In this document: positions 33,151-45,585 of the stretch, one piece after another
How the letters are laid out: each line of letters begins with the position of its first letter
Numbering within the stretch: position 1 is the stretch's first letter
Source of the DNA: Lophius americanus
Taxonomy: Eukaryota > Chordata > Actinopteri > Lophiiformes > Lophiidae
Direction: 5' to 3'
Length of the DNA: 64,000 bases
Assembly: GCA_037951165.1 (NCBI GenBank)
Contig: JBBDHG010000015.1
Coordinates: 9,466,501 to 9,530,500 of the forward strand
Notes under the pieces: generated by a model
The model's input: only the letters and a program-made list of their open reading frames with translations
Told to the model about the DNA's origin: nothing
Database searches by the model: none
Made by a program: the position numbers and the translations under genes

Positions 33151-36100
33151 ACAAGTATCTACCGCAAGACCAAACTGCATTTCATTTTAGGAAAATCGTT
33201 TATATCAATAGTTTTTGGCAAAAATTTTATCAGGGCAAACAGTTTGATGAATTTAAAAGCACACACATTAATATACTTTTCAATGAGCTGTGGTCAACCA
33301 GCTGTCCGTGATGATAGATATAAAGTTAAAATACTCATGCAAAAGGAAAACATTAAACCTATAAAGAAAACATTTTATCAAATCATTTTTCATCATATTT
33401 TCATCATATTTAGATCATATTTAATTGGCCAATAAGGAGTTAGGAGTGAAAGACAGTGTATTAAATACGAACTGGCTCTCCAGCCAATTTACACTTCATT
33501 GGACTGGAACATGTGAACTTCCCAACCAGAAGGGTAACCTACCTAAACTGCTCTCTGAAAGAGAGATGTACTAGATCTCCACACTCAACCCATCACCTGC
33601 TGGACCGAATGATGACTTTAACTTCAAATATTTTCTCTGAAAAAGCTCCAAGTAATTTAAATATACATTCTGAATTTGGCTAGACACACAGGCCAGGGGT
33701 CTTGGGTGCCGCAGGACTGACCTGCTAGGACCAATCGCATAGCACTTTTTATCAATGACAAGATCTCCATTTGCACTTATCCATTTTAATGACCTAACAG
33801 GCAATTACACAGCACTCCTTACTATTCATCTATTGCCCCATTTCCGTTTATTGTTATCCTTTTATCATTTTATCCTCACATTGTGAGATCAAATTTTATC
33901 GCAACTGTACTCGCAAATGCCTGATTTGCACCTTCCTCTTCAAAATTTACCATACCAAAATTTATAAATTTACCATAAAATCACAAATCATTTGGTGAAG
34001 CATGTTTTTAAATTTAAAAAATATGTCATGATGAGATTTTGTTTGTCATTTGTATTCATTTGTATTCATTTATATTCATTTGGATTTTTGGATTTCATGA
34101 AAAATATTAGTTTTTAATTACATTAGGCTAAGCATGTTTTTAGAAAACAATTTGACCCTTATTACTCTTTTGCTTCAATAAAGTTACATAATTCTGTTTA
34201 TTTAGTCCTCACACCCTTTACTATGCCAAAACAAGATGTACTTGTTGAATAGGTCTCTCTCAATAGCCATGGTTGAAACTGGTGAAACTGATTCACAATC
34301 ACTTCTTCTTCCTAAATGGACAGTTTGTTATCCCTGAAGTTTATGGCCTGGTGTCATAATGCGATGATTGAGTGTAACATGAATTGTTTTCAGCAGTATA
34401 CATGCAGTAACTGGGTCATATTATACACAGGTTAGGTAAATTCTTCGATAAAGGAATAGAGACTCAAAATTAGCTAAACAAAACAGTTTAGCCGTACATG
34501 AAATTGTTAAAGCAGGAATTTGCAAATGTGTAAATGTCAAGACAAAATATTTTTTTAACCTTATCAATATTGCATTGGTTTGTGTATAATCCAAAGAATT
34601 ATAGTAAAAACATTAGAGTAATTATAGTAATGGCAGCACTATCTTGGGAGGCAGAAAGCCTTTTACCCTCTTGTGCTGGATCATCTGTATAACAGATATT
34701 TAATTGAGCTGTAATTATTGTTTTATTCTAAAAGCTGCACGTCCAGATGTATCTTCTTGTACATTGGTTCGGAGAGAATCGTTTGGGACCCGAGATGCTT
34801 TAGTGTCCTGAAGTAATCCCTCTTTTGAGCTCTTCACAGTCGACATATCTCCATCTTAGTGGTCAGCCATCCTCACTTTTTGAGGACCCACAGTATGCAG
34901 AAAAGCTGCTTCAGTTCTCGCCCTCATTTATTGTGCCAGGTCCACATAAAAGCTTGATTGTAGCTTTATACTGCAGTATGCTTGGCTGTGTGCTATGGCC
35001 ACTGATCTTTATGTCTCCCCGCAAAGGAGGAAGACCCAAACCTCAGCAAAACATCAGCCACATAGGCATTCACACTCGTGGAGTGTGTGTGTACGTGATG
35101 GAACTGTATGCCACTGCCACCACTATCACCAGTCCGTCTGCATAGATTTTCCCGGAGGATCCATACAATAGGAATATTTAAATGAGGCATGCATAAATGG
35201 ATGAAGCCCCTCTCGCATCATACACAAGGCACTGTGTGTTTTCCTGCTTGCATTGTGTTTTATTCTCCCCTCGACATGGCTGATGGTGGCAATTTGGTAA
35301 TTGAAAGTGAAACGGAGAGAAAAAAAGAACAAGAAGGTGGGGATGGGAAGACTGAGTGGGATGAGGAGGTAGAGTGAAGTTGTACGCATCAGACACAATT
35401 AACCCCTGGAATAATTCAGGGATCAGATGTGCAGTAAACACCTGAGATGTGGAGAAAAGAGGTGGCAGGGGATGGGTGAGGAGGGAAAGGGGTGAGACGA
35501 AACAGTGTAATGTGATAATGTAATGAGTCCCACTGGGGGGGTGTGGATCAAGGCATGGGCTGCTTTTCAGCAGAGTGTTGTTAAGGTGTGTGTGTGTGTG
35601 TCCACGCATGTGTGGATATTGGATTTGACTACACCTCTCTCTCTCTTTGTAAACATCTGAATTTCTCCACGTCCATTGGACAAGTGGTAAGCTTCAGTCG
35701 CGGAGAGTGTGAACTCTATTTCACGGGTTAGTGCAACAGTGAACAATGACAGCATCTTGCCTCGTGGCTTCATAGACCTCAATGCCTGCACACTCTCTAT
35801 TTTACAAAAACTCAATTTTTCAGTTCCAATCACTAGCGCCATCTTTGGCAAAGCCACCGCTCCGGGCTGTGAGGAGAAGTCAACCCAATGACAACCTTGC
35901 CAGATGAAGCCTTTAAGGAAATTATGACCAGTTGTTGACCAGGGCCCCCTGAATCCCCCAGTATCTCCCTAAAGAAGTTATCCCAACCACCGGGCCACAG
36001 AAAGGTACCGGTCCTAAAAGCTAATGCTGCCAGTACCAGACTGCAATATGATTACTATTTTAGTAATAACAATGATTAGTAATGATAATAAGAAATGATC

Positions 36101-36547
36101 ACTATCATTACTGCAATTACTATCACAGCATTTACATTCACATACAATTTGTAACTGTCTGTGCTACTTACTTCTCCACTCCCGCCATGCCCACACAGAC
36201 TCATTAGCCATCGTCACCCGCCGAGGTCAATTGGCCATTTCTGGGTAGAACGACAACAGCCTACAGGTTGCTAGGTAAAGTTTCTTCATTCAAAGATAAA
36301 CTGGAACCAAGGGGGTGGCGAGTGTACAAAGACATAGCTGACATGTTTAGCATAGAATGAAGCTGGTTGAATTTTATCAACCCTTGATGAGGACCTTCTT
36401 ATTGCAGGGATAACAAGCCCGGAGCTCTTCCCACTGATTCAGTGACTTCATTGAGTTACAAAAGCTTAATTTCATGCAAGGAAAATTTGCATTATGTTTA
36501 ATATTACCTGATGATGGTTTTGATAGAAATATTTCACACTACATCAT
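33151..36547. other. Unassigned non-coding DNA
   Basis: About 3.4 kb with no supported gene. There are short TTTGTATTCATTTGTATTCA repeats at 34050-34085 and AATAATGAT-type low complexity near 36055-36110. The frame at 34825 (106 residues) has no domain. Confidence 0.4.
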
Positions 36548-36622
36548 GGAGCTGTTTTGGCAGCAAAATGGAAACCTACAAAATGTAAGCCAGGTGGTTA
36601 TAATACAATAGCTGATCAGCCA
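36548..36622 (+). mobile_element. Tc1 right end
   Basis: GAGCTGTTTTGGCAGCAAAA, then GGTGGTTATAATACAATAG and CTGATCAGCCA, match the end of the Tc1 coding region and the right terminus of the family at 1076. Confidence 0.65.
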
Positions 36623-38289
36623 CTGCAAAAAAATGGACAAAAAAAATCATACACCAGTATCAATGCCACATGCAAGTGAATATAAATTGCTTATATACCC
36701 AAAGACTGGCACCTCGGGTAATCTTCCATTAAATGAATTATGGATTTTGCTCAGAAGTCACGCATCCTTGTCATCTGTTTTCCCTGGACGTCATAAATTT
36801 GTGCATCAATATGACAGTGATTTATTTGATCGGATTTCACCGATTATGTTGCAACATTTTATTAAAAGAAATTCACTTCTGAGCTTACAGTTGATAAAAT
36901 GAATTAAAAGAAAGTAAAATGGCAGTTTATAAAAAATGTAAAGACCTAATGCGTTTTTTAATTTATGTCTTAAATGTGCATAAATTATTATTTATCCGAT
37001 TTTGAGTAGTCAGAACTTGCTAGTTACCATGTCAAAAATGGTCATAAATCCTGAGTAAAATATTCTATATAATACATGCATGATGCATTTCCTACATTTT
37101 CTGTGCATGTGATGTCAAAGTAGGAATTTTTCAATATATAGCAAACAGCAAAACGCCAAAAATATTGCGATATGAAAATTCACTTCAATACCCAACAAAC
37201 TAGATGAAAAGATACATGCTACACAGAAAGATATCACCCAAACACACGCACACACACACAGACATACAAAAAACACCTTCAGTGCTTTCAGCACTTTCAG
37301 GAGTGATAAAAAATTGCTGAGCTCAGAACAAACTAAGCTAGCATTCTCAGCTTGTGTCAGTGGCAAAAGGAAACAATGCAAGACTAATAGGCCGGTGGTA
37401 GAATAAGTGAGCTCGTGTGCATATATGTATGCCTGTGTGCCTATGTGTGTGTGTATTTCAATGCACAACAGCCCTGCAGCGGTTAATGCTAACTCAGGGT
37501 AATGTTTTCACTATAGCTCGTATTAATGCACCCTCAGAAGGGCTCAAGGTGGAGCCTCTGCGAAGGCGCTAGCTCACCAGCAGACAGGGAGATCGCTGTT
37601 CAGTTGATATGAAGTGACCAGACACAAATCCCCAAAACAAGACACCCACAGTTTGAATTAGACCAGTGGTTTTAAGTGTATAAAATGCGGCCGCTTTGTT
37701 TGTTTTTTTGTCCCAGCCAAGCATAAAAACCTTTTGGTTGGAAAAAAAAGTGATTATAAGGACCATACAACGCTTTAGCATCAGTGCCTGATATGGTCTA
37801 AAACAACACATCTGATGCTGACGCTTACATGCTTCAATTCATTTGTTTACAGTCCATCAATTTCATCACAAACATCTATACTTATTACATTTATTTTATG
37901 AATTGTGCTCAATGATAGATTTCAAACTGATGCGTGATTCACACCTAACAAACAACGCAAACAGTTCTTTCCACCATATCAGTTTCCAACTTACAGGTTT
38001 TAAATAAAACTTTAGAGAAACTTGTATTGATTTTGTAATATGATTGATTTCTCACAATATCTAAGAAAGCGATGGAATGAATAACTTAAAAAAGTACCAC
38101 ACCTGTTTTCAATCAAATCATAGTACTGAGACTGCATCAGTCCTCAGGTCCAGTATGGATACAAAAAAAACAACTCTGTTTTAGTATGACTGGATTATGT
38201 TTCAGTTGACGATATAATTCTTTTAGAGAGACTGCACAATATTCTTAGCCTCTCTACTATATTTCTTAGGTAGTTCAAATCATATTTGG
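36623..38289. other. Unassigned non-coding DNA
   Basis: No gene supported. The reverse-strand 117-residue frame at 37115 has no recognisable domain. Confidence 0.4.
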
Positions 38290-38995
38290 CTAATATTTTT
38301 GTAAGAATGGATCAATGTTCATCGCAGCTATAATATGAAGTTTGGTATCCCCCAAGGCCCCTTTTCAACACTTAAAACACTTTTTAACCTCAACATACTA
38401 CCACTTGGCAATTTCATCGGGAGGCATGGCATAAATTTTTACAGCTGTGCAGGTGACACACATCTTTGCATCACCATGTCTACTGATTACCCAGGGCCAA
38501 GTGATGCTCTTTTAAATTGTAGTTTGGATATGAACTATGGATAGCAGAATATATTTTGCAGCTCAATCAGAAAGAGAATTCAGTGTGAAGTTACAAGCAC
38601 TGGTGCTAGGTACAGGTAAACTGGTAAAACCTTAGAGACATCTTCAACTCATATCTTAATTTCTTAGCCTCATATGGAGACATAACTAAGAACACATTTT
38701 ATTATCTGAATAACATGCCAGAGTCCGACCATTTCACTCACAAGCCAGCACAGAGACATTTATGCATTTGCAAGATTGACTACTGTAACGCTGAGCTTTC
38801 TGGTCTTCCTAAGAAGAATATACATCAACTCAATTAATTCAATTCAGCTGTATATATTTTGGACCAAAAAGCAAGCACACATTAGAGCAATTTAAAAGAA
38901 AATTGTTTTTTATCATATGAAGCACTTTTTCTTACTTATTCTAATATGAAAAGTCCTTTATAAATATTGTTTGATTGATTTATTGATTCAGTTGT
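38290..38995 (+). mobile_element. L2-like LINE remnant
   Basis: The plus strand encodes a decayed reverse transcriptase end. It starts GIPQGP, then LFNLNILPLGNF and GRHGINFYSCAGDTHL, where the catalytic YADD region reads CAGD. Further on come YPGPSDALLNCSLDM, and ICKIDYCNAELSGLPKKNI at about 38765-38820. It ends with an AAGCACTTTTTC stretch, then AAAGTCCTTTATAAATATTG and TTTGATTGATT, a LINE-type tail. Internal deletions and stops are evident. Confidence 0.68.
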
Positions 38996-39650
38996 CAAAA
39001 TGTTAAATACACAAACTCCTTCTATTATACCATTAATTGATTCTGGAGCTAGTCCATGCAAAAAACTATTTGAAATGCTGAAAAAAAAAAAAACAATATA
39101 TGCAAAAGAAAACCCCATAACCACTTCAAGATTTACTCATTGAAACCTTAAACTTGGCACTGAACTAAACAACCACACAAAATAAAGGCCTGCAGAGTTG
39201 TGTAATATGGATGCACTGACTCCACAAAGCAGGGAATAGACGGATCAATGAAAAGTCTGATTGTCCAGGTATGAACAATAAACAATTATTATGATATTGA
39301 TATTGAGCAAAGTTATCTACATTAACCACAACCAAATAATAATTAACAATAACCACTTGTATTACCAACCAGACCACATCAGCTCTATTTATCTGTATAA
39401 TACAATTGTACTAGTTGGAGAGTGGATAGAAGCAGGCCCGTAGCATCCGAGGTCGTAAGAAGTTGCTGACTCCTTTGGATCTTTTGGAAGACGGCAGCAG
39501 ATGAGCAGGCAGTAGCTGCGGTGGGTATTATCTTTTAGTCTTTTAGTATAATGTGGGCGCTGTGCAGACACCTTACCAAAATAAGTATTTCTCAGTAGAT
39601 ATTTAGCATGAAAAATATGGATAGCGTTTTTGAAATCGTGCCCCTAGAGT
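38996..39650. other. Unassigned non-coding DNA
   Basis: No gene or repeat recognised. Confidence 0.4.
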
Positions 39651-39680
39651 ATATACCTTTATATATATATAAAGGTATAT
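39651..39680. repeat. 30-bp perfect palindrome
   Basis: ATATACCTTT (39651) and AAAGGTATAT (39671) flank a self-complementary (AT)5, giving a perfect palindrome able to form a cruciform. It lies about 20 bases from a long TG array. Confidence 0.92.
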
Positions 39681-39698
39681 ATATATATGTAATGTGTT

Positions 39699-39834
<136 letters not shown>

Positions 39835-39849
39835 ATATATAAACCTTTG

Positions 39850-39905
39850 CACCCCTCCAGATTTATCTGGGCTTGGAACCAGCATTAAGAGTAGTCTGAT
39901 TTGAG
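39850..39905 (-). repeat. Repeat family Y fragment
   Basis: CCCCTCCAGATTTATCTGGG followed by CTTGGAACCAGCA matches the CCTCCCCATTTATCCAGG and CTTGGGACTGGAAC block at 29085-29115. Confidence 0.5.
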
Positions 39906-40273
39906 ACCCCTAATTTAATTTCAAAATGGTTTATTTCTTTAATATTTTGATCTTTTCTTGCCTCTCAAATGCAGACCATCCTCCTTTGCCCCTATGAACC
40001 AGCCTCCTCTGGAGGTGAAATAAACTTTTAAAGATATTTTTTGATATCTTCATTCAGATTATGCTCCAAAAGCAATGCCTACATGGCCGTCAAGGGGAGA
40101 GGCAGTCTCTGCAAAGTATTGATGGAGAACAGAGGAAGACAGTGAAGATCTGTCCTGGAGGCGGGGTTCTCATACATTTATATAATGTATTTTTAATATG
40201 CCTGTTTTTTTCATGCCGATTTGTTATTGGCCAAATTACATAAAATGACCAACAAAAGCAGGAGGTGATAAAT

Positions 40274-40372
40274 ATTTACAGTTGATAACTGAAAATGATC
40301 ATGATGATCATGATGATGATCATGATGATGATGACGATGAAATTGACTGTTAATGTATTATCAACTGTAAAT
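40274..40372. repeat. 14-bp inverted repeat enclosing GATCAT/GATGAT array
   Basis: ATTTACAGTTGATA (40274-40287) and TATCAACTGTAAAT (40359-40372) are exact reverse complements. The 71-base interior contains GATCATGAT and GATGATGAT repeats. Confidence 0.88.
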
Positions 40373-40849
40373 CACATTAGCTAGTTCATTTTAAATGTAT
40401 CTAATGTTAAGACAGCAACAGTGTCCTAACCTTCCGCTGAAACGTGCAGACATTTTTCAGACTATTAGAAATCAATTAGAAATCACACATGGATGTCAGC
40501 AAGAGACCTGGGGAATTTTGGCATTTCTTGACCTGCACCTTGCGTTATTGTGTTTTTCTCCCACTGAGCAAGCTGTTTTATTGAAACAAAGAGGACATAC
40601 CTTTACTGACTTCTACACAGAAGGTGAAAGACAGCACAGACAGCACAGTTTGCTCAGACTGCAAAAATGGAAGATTCTATATCCAAATCAACCCAGGAAA
40701 ATTGATGAATTATTACATTTTAAAAATGAAACTATATTTTTAATATAACGATAATAATAATAATTATAATCTATATTTTCTTAATCATTACATGTATAAT
40801 TGAAAATATTTTGAAAACAAAAAATGTAAGGGGAGTATTGATAAACTTT
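40373..40849. other. Unassigned DNA, one unrecognised open frame
   Basis: A 117-residue plus-strand frame (40395-40748) covers much of this stretch, but I see no domain, signal or relatives. I treat it as chance. Confidence 0.35.
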
Positions 40850-40859
40850 ATTTATAACA

Positions 40860-41162
40860 GAAAATACAGTTATAGATTACCAGCCTTTCCGACTCAGAGA
40901 GGTGATCCCTTGCAGTATAGAAGACATGGGAGAAGTGGAACGTGGCCATCCCTCGTGGCCAGCCCTTCCGCATGTATTTAATGACAGTCTGAATATGTGA
41001 GTCAATCTGTGTCGTTTCTCTTATCTCGATGATTCTGTCTGGTGAGATTGGTTTCTTAGCCACCACAGCTCTGACATGGGCCTCCACATCTTGGTCTATG
41101 TCTGACTCTATGTTTGGCGAATTAAGAGTCTCTGACACCGCAGCGGTGCTTTTCCAGATCAT
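40860..41162 (-). pseudogene. gypsy pol segment before the integrase zinc finger
   Basis: The 104-residue frame contains DIDQDVEAHVRAVV, ISPDRIIEIRETTQID and VIKYMRKGWP. In fish gypsy polyproteins such a stretch links RNase H to the integrase HHCC zinc finger. The zinc finger itself and the DDE core are absent. Confidence 0.65.
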
Positions 41163-41249
41163 AAGTATTAATTAATTAATTGATTTACTCTTGGCTCGTG
41201 ATCTGTCTGAAAAAACTGTCTGGTATAACTATCCATACTTTGTTTGTAG

Positions 41250-41425
41250 CCTTTAAACTCTTAAAAACGGGCCCATGCGGCCGCTAGACACTTCTCTAAT
41301 CGGGCATATGGCTTTTCGGCCTCTGTTAAGGTGCTTGAGCAGTAAGGGACGGGTCTCAGCTCAACGTCGTAGTCTTGCAGTAGTGCAGCTCCCAAGTCTC
41401 GACTGCTCTCATCTGTACTGACTGA
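41250..41425 (-). pseudogene. gypsy RNase H fragment
   Basis: The reverse strand reads DESSRDLGAALLQDYD, then LRPVPYCSSTLTEAEKPYA and RLEKCLA, the core of the gypsy RNase H domain that degrades the RNA strand of the replication hybrid. The frame breaks on both sides. Confidence 0.7.
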
Positions 41426-41761
41426 GGTTGGGGTGATAATATACTAGTGCAGATGCTGATAGAGGCATATCCTTAGCCTTTTTCAAAGCTTTTTCTTAGG
41501 GTTTCACCCCATAACCACTCACTCTCTGCCTTGAGCATTGCGTTGACTGGGTGCAATGCGTTGAGAGGTCTGGCAAGAACTTTCCCAATTAGTTGATGAG
41601 CCCCAGAATCCGTAAATGTAAATATGCCACATCGGTTGGGCTGGGCATCTCTGATCTGATCTGACTTTGCATGAGTCAGGCTTTACACCCCCTGCTCCAA
41701 TGATCTGTTCCAAACAGCACAATTCAGTCTTGCAAATGTGTCACTTGCATTTTATAAAATT

Positions 41762-42110
41762 TCAGGACCCGAACACCAGCACGACGTTCATCACGGCAAA
41801 GAATCCCTCGTGATCCTTGAGCAGGTCGGATGAGATCCTGAAGGGCAGACATTGGAAACAAAACCTGCCAAATGGCGTGATGAATGTCGTTGGCTTCCAT
41901 CTACAGGGCTTGAGGGGAATCTGCCAAAATCCACTTGACGTGTCTAATGTGGGGATTGCTTCAAGCGTTATCAAGTGTTGGCAGTATCCCGCTTGACTAC
42001 TTTATTCAGACGTTTGAGGTCCACACATATTCTCACTTCCTCTTTGTTCTTTTCGCTGCCAAGTACCATGGGCGCGCACCGCATTGCTGTGAAATAGTGG
42101 TCAGCATCTG
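41762..42110 (-). pseudogene. gypsy reverse transcriptase fragment
   Basis: Upstream pieces in one frame read CAPMVLGSEKNKEEVRICVD and LKRLNKVV. After a frameshift, LDTSSGFWQIPL and TTFITPFGRFCFQCLPF follow (70-residue frame at 41762-41974). The YIDD-equivalent motif appears only as a decayed NVVLVFG, so catalysis is lost. Confidence 0.75.
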
Positions 42111-42113
42111 CCT

Positions 42114-42407
42114 TTAATTACTCATTACTGGGTCACGGTTCATCAGTCCTATATCCCCAAATATGTCACTTAACACTTCTGTGTTAATTGCTCCAACTCT
42201 CACGACTAGGCCCATTTCCTTGGCGACACATTTCCCTGGCATGTTAAGACCATGGATGACCGTCAAGAAGTATGAATATTTCTGTCCTTTATATTTGGTA
42301 ACTGTGAGCAATTTACCCATGCATCTCACCTCAGTGCCTTGAGACATCATGGTGATGTCTGCCCCAGTGTTGATCTTCAACTCAACCGGGCTGCAGTTCA
42401 CTGGCAA
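42114..42407 (-). pseudogene. gypsy protease fragment
   Basis: The 97-residue frame carries LKINTGADITMMSQ, where the aspartic protease motif DTGAD reads NTGAD: the catalytic Asp has become Asn. Upstream on the reverse strand (about 42480-42550) is a CCHC-like remnant with IGHFEAVH. The position between gag and RT fits the protease. Confidence 0.7.
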
Positions 42408-42742
42408 AGTTCTTCAACCAAAGCAGGTTGGTTTATCACTATAGTCTCTGGATCTACCGCAGCCCCTAGGGAGAACCTGTCATCTCCGGATTGCTTCTTT
42501 GGGTGCACAGCCTCAAAATGTCCTATTATTTTGATACAAGCTGGGCAGTGTTAATTTCTGTTGTACTTTCTATAACACCTTGAACATGTGTTTTACCTTG
42601 ATTCACTGTGTTCTTGTTTGTTCTTCTGCCCTCCTCTGCTCTATTTTGCACTTGTGTCCCACTGCGTTCTCAGAACAGTCCTCTCATGCCAACAGTTTGT
42701 TGTTTAATCTGTTCGCTTTGTCTGGAAAACTACATAGGCTTT

Positions 42743-43042
42743 CTATATGGTGAGGTCGTGTTCTAGCTGTAATTTTTGCGACACATCTTCATCCAGTATA
42801 CTGTTGACAATTCTGTCTCTTATTTGCTCATCTTTGCGCATTCCAAACTCACAGTGCTTGGCTAGCTCATATAGGCTCCTCACGAAGGCTTTGACCGTCT
42901 CCCTCCGGAAGCACGTGCGGTCGTGGATCACGTTGCATTTGGGTATTAAGTTAAACTGTGACCTTTCCATCGTATACAAAAGACACGTAGATATGCTCTG
43001 CGTCCTTTCCCTTTGAATATAGGAGGGAGTAGACTTGTACAA
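42743..43042 (-). pseudogene. gypsy gag fragment
   Basis: The 99-residue frame includes PKCNVIHDRTCFRRE, VKAFVRSLYELAKHCEFG and KDEQIRDRIVNSILDEDVSQ, then KLQLEHDLTI. This is the conserved C-terminal half of gypsy gag. The N-terminal half has been deleted: only about 120 bases separate this frame from the primer-binding site. Confidence 0.75.
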
Positions 43043-43163
43043 CTCAAGGCTCTCTGTCGAGCTGTGAATCCACTCTAAACCGGTCCAATCGGCGCCGCTA
43101 CACTGGCATCTCAGCTGGCTGTGAAGAGTCGAACGGCTGCTGTGATCCGATATAGCGTTCAGT

Positions 43164-43181
43164 CCATAACTTCTGACACCA
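43164..43181 (-). promoter_or_regulatory. Primer-binding site, tRNA-Leu-like
   Basis: On the reverse strand TGGTGTCAGAAGT directly follows the LTR's terminal ...GTAACA. It resembles the complement of a tRNA-Leu 3' end with one mismatch in the first 13 bases, and is a familiar site in vertebrate gypsy elements. Confidence 0.65.
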
Positions 43182-43480
43182 TGTTACGTTAATCAAAGTA
43201 CTCGGGACTAACGTGTTTAAGCAACAAACGGCAACAGGTTAAAACTCATACAACAAACAACAACCATCATAGTAGCACACTTGTGACATCATATTACCAA
43301 GACTATAGTGTCCTGTTTGATTACCCCATGCAAACATGCATCATCACAAGGAGTGGAAACCAAAACCATTCACACACCAATGGAACAGCTATTAGGAGCA
43401 AATTGCATGTTCAGTACCTTTCTAATGTAGACTGAACGGGCGAGGGATCACACCAACGGCCTTCTAATAAGTATCACTTC
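43182..43480 (-). mobile_element. Adjoining 5' LTR, outer end uncertain
   Basis: The plus strand starts TGTTACG at 43182, the complement of an LTR ending CGTAACA on the reverse strand. The outer boundary is not clear. A TATA box and poly(A) signal were not confidently found, so the LTR may be truncated. Confidence 0.5.
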
Positions 43481-43754
43481 TTTTTTTACAATACTTATTG
43501 TGAAAAATAAAGAAAATTCATCTTGGATGCTTTTATGCTAACAAACCTTCACGGCTCAAATCTCATTGTGTGTGTTGTGTATGCTGCTGTACAAAAGATG
43601 GTTTGAGTTGTGTTTAATGGCAGGAAAAAGAGAGGAAGAATGGGATAGGAGTGAGGCTTGTGGATTTTTGTGTGTGTGTTTGGATGGACACAAAGCAAAA
43701 GGGAACAAATAACCCATTAGATGGCCATGCTTGACTGTCATGCTTGGGGCAACA

Positions 43755-45184
<1,430 letters not shown>

Positions 45185-45585
45185 TTCTTCCATCCATCCA
45201 ATTCCTTCTGCTTATCGGCTTACCAGCCATATAAGTTATAAAATCTCCCCAGCGAGTTCTGAATCTACGCTTGGGTCTCCATGCAGCTGGACGTGACTGG
45301 AAAACCCCAATGTAGCTTAAGGTGCAGCGGCTCTACTCCAAATTCTGTCCCAGATGTCCGAGCTCCGCACTTTATCTCTATCACTGAGCCTTGCCACCCA
45401 CGAAAAAAGATCATTTGATTTGTTGTTTGTTGATCCTTCACTTCGTTGTCGCTCACCACCCAGAGCTCAGACCATAGGTGAGGGCTGGAACGTAGTTCCA
45501 CTGCTAAATTGCAGGCTTTTCCTCAACTCTCCATTGAACTACAATGAACCGATACCACACCCTCATCACTGCATTCTGTAGCTTT
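45185..45585 (-). mobile_element. Rex3-like LINE 3' region, degenerate
   Basis: In plus-strand text, CCTTCTGCTTATCGG (45204), CAGCGGCTCTACTCC (45325), GAGCTCAGACCATAGGTGAG (45463) and GGCTGGAACGTAGTTC (45483) are the reverse complement of the Rex3 tail and 3' coding end. This copy reaches further into the tail than the one at 28058. Confidence 0.68.

Larger units (their letters stand above)
40850..43181 (-). mobile_element. Ty3/gypsy-type LTR retrotransposon, internally deleted
   Basis: Read from right to left the element has, in order, a primer-binding site (43164-43181), part of gag (42743-43042), a zinc-knuckle-like segment (about 42460-42550) and protease (42340-42407). These are followed by pieces of reverse transcriptase (41762-42110), RNase H (about 41275-41425) and the region before integrase (40860-41162). 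This gag-pro-RT-RH-IN order is that of Ty3/gypsy. The gag N-terminus, much of RT and the integrase core are missing, and frames are broken. An LTR adjoins on the right; no left LTR is seen, so it stops near 40850. Confidence 0.8.

Noticed and set aside
34825..35145. 106-residue frame considered as a host exon
   Set aside because: No domain, no convincing splice context and no codon-use signal.
40395..40748. 117-residue frame next to the gypsy element
   Set aside because: No gypsy or other motif was recognised, and its strand is opposite to the gypsy element.
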